Counted from the stretch's first letter, positions 33,125 to 44,441 are shown. The stretch is DNA of 64,000 bases from Adenophora triphylla var. japonica (GCA_022495995.1 JAFEMH010000073.1:650001-714000), one strand, 5' to 3'. Translations and numbers: made by a program. Notes: generated from the letters alone by a model not told the origin.

Positions 33125-34020
33125 GTCATCGCGATCGAGTCCTTGAGAAGGACAAGTTAGAGGAGAATGGCAATAACTATGTGGATTGGATCCGCGGTTT
33201 GAGAATTGTTCTCAAACGGGAAAGGAAGTTGTACATTCTCGATGGACCCGTTCCACCCGAGCCGGTCTGCTAATGCAACTAAAGCGGAAAGGGACCAACA
33301 TAAGAAGCGTATGGATGATTCTATTGATGTTGGTTGCACGATGCTTGCGACCATGTAAGGCTCTTCGAAGGACCTCAGTACACATGGAAGCCTATGATTT
33401 GGGAAATCATTTGAAGGAAATGTTCCGATTGCAAGCACATACGGAAAGGTTTGACACTATGAAGGCTCTTCATTCATGCAAGATGATTGAAGGACAACCT
33501 GTTGGGCCTCATGTGTTGAAGATGAAGGGTCACCTCGAACATCTTGAGAGGCTTGGGTATCCTATCCAGTTAGAGCGCTACGGATATGATATTGCATTCA
33601 CTCCCGAGAGTTATAATCGGTTTGTTCGAATTATAACATGAATGGGATGAATAAATCTCTGTCACGAATTGCATGGGATGCTAAAGAATGCGGAGAACAA
33701 TATTACCAAGAAAACCAATCAAGTGTTGATGGTGAATAAAGGAAAGGGGTTCAAAAACAAGGGTAAAGCAAAAGTTGCTAAACCGGAGGCAAAGGTTGCC
33801 GTTGTGAGAAGCCTAAACCCAAATCCCAAAGGATGCGGTGTGCTACCATTACCCAAGGAAGCCGGGCATTGGAGGCGTAGCTGCAAACTTTATCGGGGAA
33901 GGGATCAGAAAGAAGAAGGGCAATGAGATTGCCATGACTTCGTGTATCTATATGATAGATGTTTTACTTTCTACCTCTAGTTCTTGGGTATTAGATACGG
34001 ATGTGGATCTCACATTTGCC
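33125..34020 (+). pseudogene. Gag with zinc knuckle and protease start (element D), broken
   Basis: Ty1/copia gag text begins near 33147 (ENGNNYVDWIRGLRIVLK) and continues in changing frames through 33640. A basic region (NKGKGFKNKGKAKVAKPE) leads to a knuckle-like segment near 33838 (CYHYPRKPGIGG) in which several zinc ligands are lost. The protease begins near 33975 as SSWVLDTDVD; copia proteases have WVLDTG or WVLDSG here, so the Gly after Asp-Thr has become Asp. Stops and shifts follow. Confidence 0.65.
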
Positions 34021-34169
34021 TAAATGTGCGGGGACTAAAGAATAGAAGGTTGCTCAAAGAGGGTTAAGTAGATCTACGGGTTGGAAATGGAGCAAGAGTT
34101 GCTTTGCATTGGCCGTAGGGACTTACGAAGTCACTTTACCAAGCGGATTAATTTTAGTTTTAAATAACA

Positions 34170-34552
34170 TTGTTATTATGTTCCGGATTTGAGCGAAACA
34201 TTATTTCTATTTCATGTTTAGACAATGAGGGTTACAATTTTCTTATTGCGAATAAGAGATTTTCGATTTATTTGAATGACATGCTTTATTGTGTTGCTCA
34301 TTCTTTTAATGGCCTTTATGTCTTGGATGTTGAGAATAATGTTGATAATGTCTATCATGTTAGTAAGAAATCCAAACCAAATAATGTGAATGACACATAT
34401 AAATGGCATTGCCGTCTTGGGCACATAAACGAGAAACGCATCTCTAAACTCTATAAAGATGGATATTTAGACTCATGTGATTATGAATCATATGATGTTT
34501 GCGAGTCTTGTTTATTGGGCAAGATGACTAAAGCACCTTTTACTAAGAGTAG
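34170..34552 (+). pseudogene. GAG-pre-integrase domain (element D), cut by an insertion
   Basis: The frame reads YKWHCRLGHINEKRISKLYK, then CESCLLGKMTKAPFTKS, the His-His-Cys-Cys-type pre-integrase module of Ty1/copia. It is interrupted after ...CTAAGAGTAG by the insertion at 34553-36313. The sequence resumes at 36324 with the next part of the integrase (CGPMNNAS near 36364). Confidence 0.75.
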
Positions 34553-36313
34553 ACGCCCTTGGTTCCAAATCACACTTTCTATTGAAAACCGGCGGTTAAA
34601 ACTCCAAAATCCCCAAACCTGAATCAGCTAACCTGGCAGACCGTTACTGGGCGGTTCACGGTTTTAGCTTATCAGGTTAACCTCCCAGGTTTGACGGTTT
34701 GGATATGCTCTAGAGTCCTTGGTGTTTCTCGTGAGCAACCCTTGTGGTTTAGGGTTTTGAGGGTTGCTCGGTTTGAGTCTTTGGTATCGCTCGACCGAGC
34801 AACCCTTTTAGGGTTTAGGGTTGAGGCTGCTCGGCCGAGTCTTTGGTGTTGCTCCAGTAGAGCATATCATTTTTCATTAATTTTTTAACGGTTTTTGAAA
34901 AAGTTAACTTTTAATTTTTTTCAATTTTTTTGAATAAATAAGACTATTTTAGACTTAAGTTTACTACATACATTTTTTTGCAAAAGGTTTATAAAAAAAG
35001 TTATGAATTTTAAAGAAATAAAATTTAACTTTTTGAAAAAAGTTAACTTTTAATTTTTTTCAAATTTTTTGTGGATAAATAAGACTATTTTAGACATAAG
35101 TTTACTACATACACTTTTTGAAAAAAGGTTTATAAAAAAAAGTTATGAATTTTGAAAGAAATAAAACTTAACTTTTTAAAAGAAACGAAAGTATATAAAG
35201 AAAAAGCGACGTACCCTTAAATTTTATTAATTAAAATACAATTACAACGAGGGTATTGGTAGGAGTGGTGGTGTCGCTGGTAGTAGTGGACCTAGTGGTA
35301 TTGATAGGATGTAGTGGTAGTAGCGATAGTAGTGCGGTAGTAGTAGTAGTGGTAGTAGTAGTGTGTTGGTGGTGATGGTGAATGGTGACGGTGATGTAGA
35401 CCGGTAGTAGTGGTAGCTGGTAGGTACGATAGTAGTGGTAAGGTGGTAGTAGTAGTGTGGTAGTAAGTAGTGGTGTTGGTGGTGATGGTGGTGGTGTAGA
35501 CTAGTAAGAGAGTGGGTATCGGTAGGAGTGGTAGAGTGGTAGTGTGGTAGTGGTAGGTAGTAGCTGTGGTGGTAGTAGTAGTAAAGTGGTAGTAGTAGCT
35601 GCTGGTGGTGGTGATGGTGGTGGTGTAGACTAGTAGTAGTGGTATTGGTATTGGTAGTGAGCTGGTGGAAAGCTGGTGGTAAAGTGGCAGTAGCACTTAG
35701 TGGTGGTGGTAGTAGTAGTGAGTGGTAGTAGTAGTGGTGGTGGTAGTAGTAGTGGTAAGTAAGTGGCTTGATGGTGGTGGTGTAGAGTAGCAGTGGTATT
35801 GGTAGGAGTGGTAGTAGTAGCGGTAGTAGTAGTGGTGATAGTAGAGTGGGACCCAGTGGTAGTGTAGTAAATGGTGGTGGTAGTAGTGGTGGTGGTAGTA
35901 GTGGTGGTGGTAGTGGTGGTGCGGTGATGGTGGTGGTGTATGTAGACTAGTAGGAGTGGTAGCCTAGCAGTAGTGGTATGGTGGTGGTGGTGGTGGTGGT
36001 GAACATAGCTTAGTTTGAAAAAGTAGCAGTTGAATGAGTTACTGGCGTTGCCACGACTCATTAACTATTGCGGCATGACCAATTGTGGAAATTAACACTC
36101 TTTGAAGGTTATGCTCGGCGAGCAACTCATGACCGTAGAGGCAAGCCAAAACCGGTTAGCAGGCGGTTGGCGCTTTTTCAAAATTTCGAAACCTTAACCA
36201 ATCGCCAATTACTGGCTTTCGGTTAGCGTTGCCCTTAGTTGACTGGTTTGGACTGGTTTTGGCCGGTTTCAACCTCCCCGGCTGGTTCATTCGGGTTTAT
36301 AAAATGAACACGT
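34553..36313. mobile_element. 1.76-kb non-autonomous insertion in element D, TSD CTAAGAGTAG
   Basis: The 10-bp direct repeat CTAAGAGTAG flanks the segment (34543-34552 and 36314-36323), so it is an insertion. It has no clear terminal inverted repeat. Inside are GCTCG[AG]CCGAGC words (about 34788-34840) and two near-identical AT-rich blocks (about 34890-35035 and 35040-35165) that closely match the hAT end at about 46860-47140. A long GGT/AGT-rich microsatellite (about 35245-36000) follows. The long His/Thr/Tyr-rich - strand frames across the microsatellite are not genes. Confidence 0.65.
35245..36000. repeat. GTG/GTA-rich trinucleotide microsatellite
   Basis: About 750 bases dominated by GTAGTAGTGGTGGT-type triplets, with interspersed GATGGTGGTGGTGTAGA words that recur near 35380, 35480, 35610, 35775 and 35925. 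This suggests higher-order duplication on top of triplet expansion. Confidence 0.85.
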
Positions 36314-36323
36314 CTAAGAGTAG

Positions 36324-37512
36324 CGAAAAGGGCTAGTGATTTGTTGGCTCTCGCATACGATGTGCGGACCAATGAATAACGCATCAAGTAGGAGGATTTC
36401 GGTACTTCATAACGTTTACTCTATGACTTATCGGCTACATGGCCACGCTATCTGATGAAGTACAAAAGTGAAGCATTTGAGATATTTAGAATATTTCAAA
36501 GTGAAGTACAAAATCAACTTGGCAAAACTATTAAAACACTTCGATCCGATCGAGGTGGTGAATATTTGAGCCAAGAATTTGACGATCATCTGAAAAGTTG
36601 TGGAATTGTTTTAGAACTTACTCCACCCGGAACACCACAATGGAATGGTGTGTCCGAGAGGAGAAATCGAACTCTATTAGATATGGTTCGATCGATGATG
36701 AGTCAAGTGAACCTTCCTATTTCCTTTTGGGGACATGCACTGGAAACAACCGCTTTCACACTTAACAAGGTCCCTACTAAATCGGCTCCTAAAACCCCAC
36801 ATGAGATGTGGTATGGAAGAAAGCCTAGCTTATCTTTCATGAAGATTTGGGGATGTGAGGTTTATGTAAAGAAATTGGTTTCTGAACATAAACTTGCACC
36901 TAGATCTGATAAATGTATTTTCGTTGGTTATCCCAAGGAAACGAAAGGATATCTATTTTACAACCAATCCGAGAACAAAGTGTTTGTTGCTCGAAATGGT
37001 GTCTTTCTAGAGAAAGAGTTTCTCTCTAAAGAAACTAGTGGGAGTAAAATTGATCTTGAAGAAATTCAAGAACCCGAAAATGACAAGGAACCAATAGTAG
37101 AGACGGAACCAAGTTCACAAGCTGTTGTGGAACCGGTTCAAGATACACAAGTTCTTCGCAGATCGGATAGGATACGATCCGAACCTGAGAGATATGGATT
37201 TCTCATGACGGAAAGTAATGAAGTAGAAATCATTGAGAATGATGAACCTACTTCCTATCAAGAGGCGATGTCCACTCCTGATTCAGACAAGTGGCTAGGA
37301 GCCATGGAATCCGAAATCAAATCCATGTACGATAATCAAGTTTGGAACTTGATTGATCCACCCGAAGGTGTAAAAACCATAGGGTGCAAGTGGGTTTTCA
37401 AAAAGAAAACCGACATGGATGGGAAGGTACATACTTATAAGGCTAGGCTAGTTGCTAAGGGGTATAGTGCATTCATGGCGTTGACTATGATGAAACCTTT
37501 TCGCCCGTAGCA
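36324..37512 (+). pseudogene. Integrase core, linker and start of RT (element D)
   Basis: The frame from 36455 to 37510 is open. It holds the second catalytic Asp in TLRSDRGGEYLS and the Glu in NGVSERRNRTLLDM. It continues through PHEMWYGRKPSLSFMKIWGC and KCIFVGYPKETKGYLFYN, which are standard Ty1/copia integrase C-terminal blocks. The first Asp region (36324-36450) is degenerate. The frame then enters RT (VWNLIDPPEGVKTIGCKWVF, YKARLVAKGY) and ends in TAG at 37508-37510 after a frameshift near 37470. Confidence 0.8.
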
Positions 37513-38499
37513 ATGCTTAAGTCTATTAGAATCCTAATTGCCATAGCCGCATATTATGACTATGAGATATGGCAAATGGACGTCAAAACAGCGTTTCTTA
37601 ACGGAAACCTACTTGAGGATGTATACATGATACAGCCTGAAGGATTTGTCGATCCAAAGGATTCTAACAAAGTGTGTAAGTTGCGAGAGATCCATTTATG
37701 GATTGAAGCAAGCTTCCTGAGTTGGAATCTACGTTTTGATGAATCGACCAAAGAGTTTGGCTTCATCAAAAACGAAGATGAACCTTGTGTATACAAGAAG
37801 ATAAGTGGGAGCATAGTGCTATTTCTGGTATTGTATGTCGATGACATCTTGCTCATTGGAAACAATGTTCCTGCACTTGAGACTGTAAAGTCCTGGTTAG
37901 GAAAATGTTTTTCAATGAAAGATATGGGTGAGGCGGCTTATATCCTTGGTATCAAGATCTATAGAGATAGATCAAGAAGGATGATTGGTTTGAGTCAGAG
38001 TACATATATTGACAAGGTCCTTAGAAGATTCAATATGGAAAATTCTAAGAGAGGATACTTGCCAATGGGACATGGCATTACTATTAGCAAGACTCATTGT
38101 CCTAAGACAAATGATGAGCGAAAGAGAATGAGTGATATACCATATGCTTCGGCAATTGGGTATATCATGTATGCCATGTTATGTACTAGACCCGATGTCT
38201 CGTACGCTCTAAGCGCAACGAGTAGATACGGTACCGATCCTGGTGAGAACCATTGGATAGCTGTCAAGAATATCCTTAAGTACTTGAGAAGGACTAAGGA
38301 TGTATTCTTGGTATTTGGAGGAATGGAAGATGATCTGGTTGTAAAGGGTTACACAGATGCAAGCTTCCAAACCGACAAAGATGACTATAGATCGCGAATC
38401 AAGCCTGGTTTTGTGTTTATGCTAAATGGAGGTGTTGTTTGTTGGAAGAGTTCCAAGCGAGCACTTTTGCTGATTCTACAACGTAAGCGAGATACATAG
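37513..38499 (+). pseudogene. Reverse transcriptase and N-terminal RNase H (element D)
   Basis: The open frame covers the RT palm: QMDVKTAFLNGNL with the first catalytic Asp, and LYVDDILLIGN with the YVDD box. ILGIKIYRDRSRRMIGLSQ and LRRFNMENSKRG follow. RNase H begins with VKGYTDASFQTDKDDYRS. One short segment near 37680-37720 (CKLREIHLWIEAS) replaces the usual YGLKQAS wording and is probably a compensated double frameshift. After GGVVCWKSSKRA the frame is lost, and the remaining RNase H can be read in other frames to about 38830. Confidence 0.8.
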
Positions 38500-38845
38500 C
38501 AAAGCATCGGATGCGCTAAGGAGGCGGTTTGGATCAAGAAGTTCGTTAGTGACTTAGAAGTCGTTCCGAGTATCACTAACCCGATAGAGCTTTCTGCGAC
38601 AACAATGGTGCTATTGCCCAAGCAAAAGAACCAAGGTCACATCGCCGATCCAAACACATTTTGAGACGCTTCCACCTCATTCGAGAAATCCGTGAAAGGG
38701 AGGACGTCAAGATATGCAAGGTACCAACGGATGACAACATTTAGGACCCTCTCACCAAGCCTTTACCACAAGCTAAACATGATGGTCATGTTAGGTCCAT
38801 GGGTATAAGATACATGAATGATTGGGCCTAGTGCAAGTGGGAGTC
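38500..38845 (+). pseudogene. RNase H C-terminus and polypurine tract (element D)
   Basis: In shifted frames one reads KEAVWIKKFVSDLEVVPSI and, further on, words matching the typical DNIADPLTKPLPQAKHDGH end of copia RNase H (about 38735-38790). The bases AGTGGGAGT at about 38836-38844, just before the 3' LTR, are the polypurine tract. Confidence 0.7.
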
Positions 38846-40601
38846 TATAGGTGTTAGTGCCCTAGGCCTATAGAGATAGACCTTTATATAATGTCATTGT
38901 TCATTTATATATGAGATTGCTTCTTTGATTATTATATGTGTTTGCATGTTTAGTTATAATAATCGTGTCCCTAGTACTTATGAAGCACTAGTATGAAGTC
39001 TAATGGATAATCATATGATGATTATATGCATGGAGATGCACATTAGATTCATGGGTACTTGTTAGAGAACAAGGTACTGGACTTGACCCATTATGAGATT
39101 TATGTCATGGTCATATGTCATAATTAAATCTCATATAGTCATATCATTGATATCCTTTGACCTGAGATTATCATCGTCTTCCGCTTGATGAATATCATGT
39201 TTGATATAGTTTAACGTTATCTTTAACCGAATGACAATAAGGGCTATCATTGGCATGGTATGATTCTTGTTGGGAAGAATGATAAGTCAAGATGGAAATT
39301 GTCCCTCGTAAAGAGAGATGTTTGCTTGGCCACTCGTAAGCAAGGTTCTAAAAAGCGCTAGGCGGATGCTAGGCGGCGGAGCAGGGCCTAGCGCCTAGGC
39401 GGGGACTAGTCGGGATTATTTGGGATTAGTCGGGACCTAGGCGGGGCTTAGAACTAGGCGTTGGAGAGGGGCCTAGCGCCTAGGCGGGGCCTAGGCGCCC
39501 TTAGGCGAGGTCTTTTAGAACACTGCTCGTAAGTAAGATTGATGTAGTGCATGGCCATGCCCGAATGAATTAATGTGATTAATGTCATTCGATTAATCAA
39601 TTTACTTGGTAACGAGAAAGCATTGAACAATATGAGTTGACGTGGACCATGACTCATGTTCAATATAACATCGTGTGACAATGGGATTGTGATATGTTCT
39701 ATGTAGGAAAAATCGAACTTGATAATCATACTATTTGGGTAGGCATGATGGCTTGCTAGAGTCCGCTCATGTCTTATGAGGATCGATGTGATCGGACTCA
39801 TTGCCAACATAGTATGGTCCTATGGGGTCACACGCATCGAACGAATTGTCAAAAATGAGGAATATGGATTTTCTGGCTCAGGGGACGACTCGTCCCTCAT
39901 TGAACTAAGTCGTGCCTTATGAAGGGACGCCGGGTTCGATGGGAGTGTCTGAGGGACGACTCGTGCTCGGGGCACGAGTCGTGCCCAAAGGGACGACTCG
40001 TCCCGTGAGCAAAGCCAAGTCGTGCCTCTTGCGAGGACGCCGGGATCGGTGGAGGCTGCAGAGGGGACGACTCGTGCCCTGGGGGACGAGTCGTCCCGTC
40101 GGGCCTGGACTGATACGTAAATGGCCTGATTTTAGGGTTTTCGCAAAGGGCTTTTATTTGTAACGTATAAATAGTTGCCCCTGGTTGCCCTAGCCGTAAT
40201 AAGAACGTTTTGGCTTGAGAGAAACACTTAGATTGGGAATTTTCAATTGAGAATTGAGAATCAAACACCACCAAATCCATTGTTCTTCATTGATTGAAAG
40301 GTGTTTCAATCAATTGGATCTAGCAATCCTCCTAGAAGAGTTCTGGGGTTCGTTCCGCGCGTGGATAAACATAGAGGATCTTCGTTCATCAAGATCTTTG
40401 GTTCGTGATTCCCGTTCGTTCATCAAGGATTAACAAGATCATTCAATCTGGAGTTGGGTCAAGTTTATCAAAGGCAAAAGCATTCAAGGTTGGTAATTCT
40501 ATTTCACCTCTCTTAATTATTCATCTAGAACGAATTCTAGGGCTTGGGGTTTTTTCGAGTTATTGCTTATTCCGCTGCGCATGGACCCTCGAAACCCTAC
40601 A
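38846..40601 (+). mobile_element. 3' LTR of element D, with nested MITE
   Basis: 1756 bp. The excess over the 5' copy is a 185-bp MITE plus its 8-bp TSD. TATAAATA at 40166-40173. The palindrome array at 39874-40104 differs from the 5' copy by several small changes, while most of the LTR is nearly identical. Confidence 0.9.
39341..39525. mobile_element. hAT-type MITE, 8-bp TSD CTCGTAAG
   Basis: CAAGGTTCTAAAA at the left end and its partner TTTTAGAACACTG at the right end form terminal inverted repeats. CTCGTAAG flanks both sides (39333-39340 and 39526-39533). The interior is built from GCCTAGGCG/CGCCTAGGC palindromic words. The 8-bp TSD and CA[AG][GT]G termini are hAT hallmarks. Non-coding. 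Confidence 0.85.
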
Positions 40602-40606
40602 GATCA

Positions 40607-41079
40607 GAACAAGGTCTGTTTGTTTCATTAGGCTGAAAGAAGAAGAATTGATTCACGGCAAGGCGTCACAGAAGACATCTACATATGAACACCCTGATAG
40701 AAAGGCGGACTCTTCCCATCATCGATCTAATAGGGGAAAACCCTACTCAAAAACTGACTCCTCTAAAATTAATACTGTGGAAGAGGATGACGATGAAGAT
40801 GATGCAACTTACCCTAAAATTAGTGACTATTGCTTTTCTGTTGATATTTCAGGACTTTTATATGCAATGGACAACTTGGGTAGCAAGGCAAGATGGCCAA
40901 AAACAGCTGACAGACCCTCACCTTGGAAGGACAAGTCTAAGTGGTGTGCGTACCATGAGAATTTTGGTCACACTACCGACAACTGCATCGCTTTGAGGAA
41001 AGAAATTAGTTACCTACTTTCAAAAGGGTTCCTTAAGGATTTGCTTGGAAAAAAGAAAGGACGTGCCGAGACAAAATAA
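40607..41079 (+). pseudogene. gag: Gag C-terminal third (element C)
   Basis: This is the continuation of the C gag after element D. FIRLKEEELIHGK, an acidic stretch (TVEEDDDEDDATYP), then WCAYHENFGHTTDNC, the Tat-type metal-binding motif, and RKEISYLLSKGFL. It ends in TAA at 41077-41079. The reading phase matches the upstream part at 30575. In Tat elements this region is followed by protease. Confidence 0.8.
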
Positions 41080-41121
41080 GTTGTAGCTGATGCTCCATCC
41101 TCATCTCCTCCTGCAACCAAA

Positions 41122-41727
41122 GTGATCAATTATATCACGGGTGGCTCAGACATTTGTGACACTATGTACTCTGCGGCAAAGCGTCATGCAAAGGACTCCA
41201 AGGAAGATAAATTGGAACTACCGACTAGGCGTCCAGTCCAATCTCCGTGTCAACAAATCGTTTTCGACGATGACGATAAGGAGGACATCCTGGACCTACA
41301 TCATGATGGATTAGTCGTTACCCTACAAATCGCCAACTGCAAGGTGAAACGTATCTTAATCGACAATGGGAGTTCTGTCAATCTGATCATGAAGAGCATC
41401 TTAGAAGAAATGATGATTCCTTTGACATAAGTCGTGAGAAACTCTTCCGTTCTAGTAGGATTTAGTGGGGAAACCAAGCAGACAATTGGAGAAATCAAGT
41501 TGCCCATCTACGTCGAAGGAATAAACTCCATGGAAAGATTTTGTGTGATCAATTGCCCATCATCGTATAACGTCATCCTAGGAAGACCTTGGATGCGCCA
41601 AGATGCCAATGCCTTGGGGCGTGATCAGAGTGAAGGGAGATCAATAAGCTGCCAAAGAATGTTACAAAACAGATATGAAAGCATGTCCTACCTCTCGCCA
41701 AGCATAACTATGAAAGAAGAGCTTTAA
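41122..41727 (+). pseudogene. Aspartic protease (element C), one internal stop
   Basis: KRILIDNGSSVNLI contains the active site as DNG in place of DTG/DSG. After a TAA at 41428-41430, a frame in the same phase continues with FSGETKQTIGEIKLPIY and SYNVILGRPWM, the C-terminal protease block of Tat elements. The Asn in DNG occurs in some retroelement proteases but may also mark decay. Immediately downstream the coding wording is lost. Confidence 0.7.
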
Positions 41728-42217
41728 GGATGTCTAGGAAGCTGTAGAGCGTGACAAAGAATAGCAAAATGTTCCATGTTACAACCTGAGCCCTCTATCA
41801 ATCAGACACACCTATTCCAAGCCAAGATACAGGCCCAACCTGGATTTGATCAACCGTGAAGTACTTACAAGATGGAATCATCTCTTCTGATGTCAGGAAC
41901 CATAGATCGTTCAGGATGAAGGTATCCAAATTCATTTTAATTAACGTTGTCTTGTTTAAAAATTTGCAACAGCTCTATACGTAAGGCACTTAGGGCCAAA
42001 GGAAGCCAAGGAAGTGCTAAGATATCTACATGCTGGTAAAATGCTGAAACCATTCTGGGGCAAGTCATTATCCTCCAAGGCGCTGAAGACAGGATATCAT
42101 TGGCCTATAGCGAAACAAGACATGAGGAGTTACGCCTTGAAATATAACGCTTACCGGGGGCATAGCAATATCCTGAATCAACCTGCAAAGCCTTTACTTC
42201 CCGAACTATCATCTTGA
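41728..42217 (+). pseudogene. Pol deletion junction and integrase zinc-binding stub (element C)
   Basis: After protease only about 270 bases of broken linker remain. Then a frame reads KEAKEVLRYLHAGKML, GYHWPIAKQDM and NAYRGHSNILNQPAKPL (42003-42217), which aligns with the N-terminal HHCC region of Tat integrase in degenerate form. The whole RT, both RNase H domains and the integrase core are absent. This copy therefore depended on other elements for any past mobility after the deletion. Confidence 0.65.
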
Positions 42218-43375
42218 CCGGTCACACAGTGAGGCATAGGCATAGTCGGAAAATTGCCGAAATCCCTATGAGGAAGAATCTTTGCGCTAGCTCCGACATA
42301 TTACTTTTCTAGATGGGTAAGAGCCGGAATACTAGCACTACTACATGTAAGTTAAAACTTATTAAATTTTTTAATGCCAAGGTATGTATCTCTTCTCAAC
42401 ATTTTTTCATATTCTTGTTCTTATTATTCAAATAAAACCCTTACTGACTTAAACATCGGAGGGGTGTTAGCTAAGCTGACACCCAACCCTAACATGTTTC
42501 TGTGCTGCAAGATGAAAACCCCTCAACATGTTGGATAAAGAGCATCCGAGGCAACGTGTTAAACGCCCTGAAGGGCTAAGCTTTTCTTGATAATATAAGG
42601 TACACAACCTATTCGTACATAAAATCAGTATAGAAGCATACTTATAGAATTATGATTATATTATCGCCGGGGCGCACGTTTTTCACACTTAATTTAAAAA
42701 GCGGACTTAATTCATCTTGTCAGATGAATTATGCCTTCTATTTTAAATTTAAGCTGTGAACTAAAGGTTGTAATATTAAACATGTTACCTAATGGACACA
42801 GAAAAGTGACATTTCTACATGTCATCATCTATTGGTTATAACATCGTTGCATGTTATCTATACATCCTGGTTATAACATCGTTGCATGTTATCTTTACAT
42901 ATTGGTTGCAACATTGTTACATGTTGTCTTTTCAAATTGGTTATAACATTGACCTGTTATCACAAGCCTTCTGGTTACAACACTATTATGTGTTGTCTCT
43001 TGATAGACCTAGGGATAAAAGCACCAATAATATCGTTATAACATGAAAAACATCGAAAATACCATCATGATAAGAAAAGCCTAATAGTTACCTACCAAAA
43101 GCCTAAGATGTTGAACCAACCCAACATCTTCAAAATAAATGTATAGACTCTTATGAGCATGTCACAAACCAAAAAGTAAAAGATGTTTTAGGGACACACC
43201 CCTATTTCAACCAAGTTTGCACGCCAACACAGGCATGACGAATAAAAACACAACCATTGTTCAAAAAACTTAAAAATAAAATTGTTTTTAAATTTCTGGT
43301 GCAGGTACAACTACATCTCCCTTACCATCCGTACCTTCACCTTCCTTCTTGCCCTCTTCTCTTGACTCACCTTGA
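42218..43375. repeat. Post-pol spacer of element C with short tandem repeats
   Basis: No gene. From about 42830 to 43005, five degenerate copies of a roughly 37-base unit (GGTTATAACATCGTTGCATG, then TTATCT...) stand in tandem. The rest is AT-rich with no structure that I can name. Confidence 0.55.
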
Positions 43376-43780
43376 TCAACAAACTTGCATTATGGAACTA
43401 ACTTCACCTGCATCAGGAGCTTCACCCAGGAACTCGTTCAGCATAGCCACTTCATACTCAATTTTCCAATTGACATATTGTCCATTCTCGAACTCTTTCA
43501 TCATTTCAATCCTATATTCCATCACAGATTTACTTGCACCCATCATGTATCCTTCCTTCACCCCATCCAGTTCCTTGATATGTTCTTCCTCAACCTTCAA
43601 CATTCTAACCGTTAGGCTCGCAAGATCATCAGCCTGCTTCTCCACTTGCTCTTCGGCCTTCACGGCCCTGAAAGCTTCAAACTTATGTTTTTGATTAAGA
43701 ATTTTGATCTTATCCTCTCTGGTCTCTATCTCCTTCAACAGAAAAGCCACAAATCCTTGGACTGCGATGACAACAAGCAT

Positions 43781-43841
43781 CTTGTTAGAATCCAAGTATT
43801 AATTTTTTTTTAGGCCAACTTGCAAGCACAAAAGATTTTAC
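43781..43841 (-). other. Intron 3 of the antisense gene of element C
   Basis: 61 bases, AAGAAG|GTAAAAT ... TCTAACAAG|ATGCTT. Phase 0 if the single-base deletion in exon 3 is discounted. It is short for a plant intron, so somewhat less certain. Confidence 0.6.
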
Positions 43842-44085
43842 CTTCTTTGATGCTTCCTCTTACACCTTGTCGATACTAGCCAAAGCTGTTTCCACAAACC
43901 ATTCATCTTTTTCGAGAACCCTCACGATCTCCACATCCTCAAACTTTCTTTTCTTATCCATCTTCGCACTCTTTGAACTTTTCCCTTTGGGAGAGGAGGT
44001 TTACCTTCCTCATTCTTCACCCCAACCTTTACTCTGATACCAGACATGATATCCTTCACACCAAAACTAGCCTTGGAACGGGACA

Positions 44086-44162
44086 CTATACACATAAATA
44101 TCAAAGGAAGATATTAAAATCAAGATGAAGAGGAGAGATACAAGCAAAGGAAAGGAATGTAC
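44086..44162 (-). other. Intron 2 of the antisense gene of element C
   Basis: 77 bases, CGTCTG|GTACAT ... GTGTATAG|TGTCCC. Phase 1 on both sides; the frames join without a shift. Confidence 0.75.
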
Positions 44163-44360
44163 CAGACGACATCTTGCTTAAGCTGACACTACTAAAAACC
44201 CTTTTTCTTCCTTCTTCTCCTCCTTCTTTGCCACTGTCTCCGGCAAGCTCTGCAGATGGTGGCTGGAATTTTCGAAGGTCTTCTGGAAACAAACTAAGGA
44301 TCCAATCAACGTTGGTAGGCGTATCTTCAAGAAGTGGAAACAAATCTTCCAACTTGCTAA

Positions 44361-44441
44361 CTGTAAAGAGCATGTTATCAACATGTCAAGGTAAGAATGA
44401 GAAAAGGCGCGAGAGTTAAAGCGCGTAGCTAAGACGACTAC
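44361..44441 (-). other. Intron 1 of the antisense gene of element C
   Basis: 81 bases, CTTCAG|GTAGTC ... TTTACAG|TTAGC. Phase 1 on both sides, so the flanking open frames join without a shift. Confidence 0.75.

Larger units (their letters stand above)
30576..40601 (+). mobile_element. Element D: Ty1/copia retrotransposon nested in gag of element C, TSD GATCA
   Basis: LTRs at 30576-32146 and 38846-40601 begin TGTAGGTGTTAGTG (TATAGG in the 3' copy) and end CCCTACA. GATCA flanks both ends (30571-30575 and 40602-40606). An initiator-Met primer site follows the 5' LTR. The domain order is gag, protease, pre-integrase, integrase, RT, RNase H, i.e. Ty1/copia. The internal part carries a 1.76-kb insertion and the 3' LTR a 185-bp hAT MITE. 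Long pol frames survive but several frameshifts kill the copy. Confidence 0.9.

Noticed and set aside
35292..36061. Long His/Thr/Tyr-rich open frames on - across the triplet repeat
   Set aside because: They only translate the GTG/GTA microsatellite; composition is pure repeat and no domain is present.
43257..43694. + strand open frame of 145 codons in element C
   Set aside because: It is the shadow of exon 4 of the antisense gene; Ser/Phe-rich and without motif.
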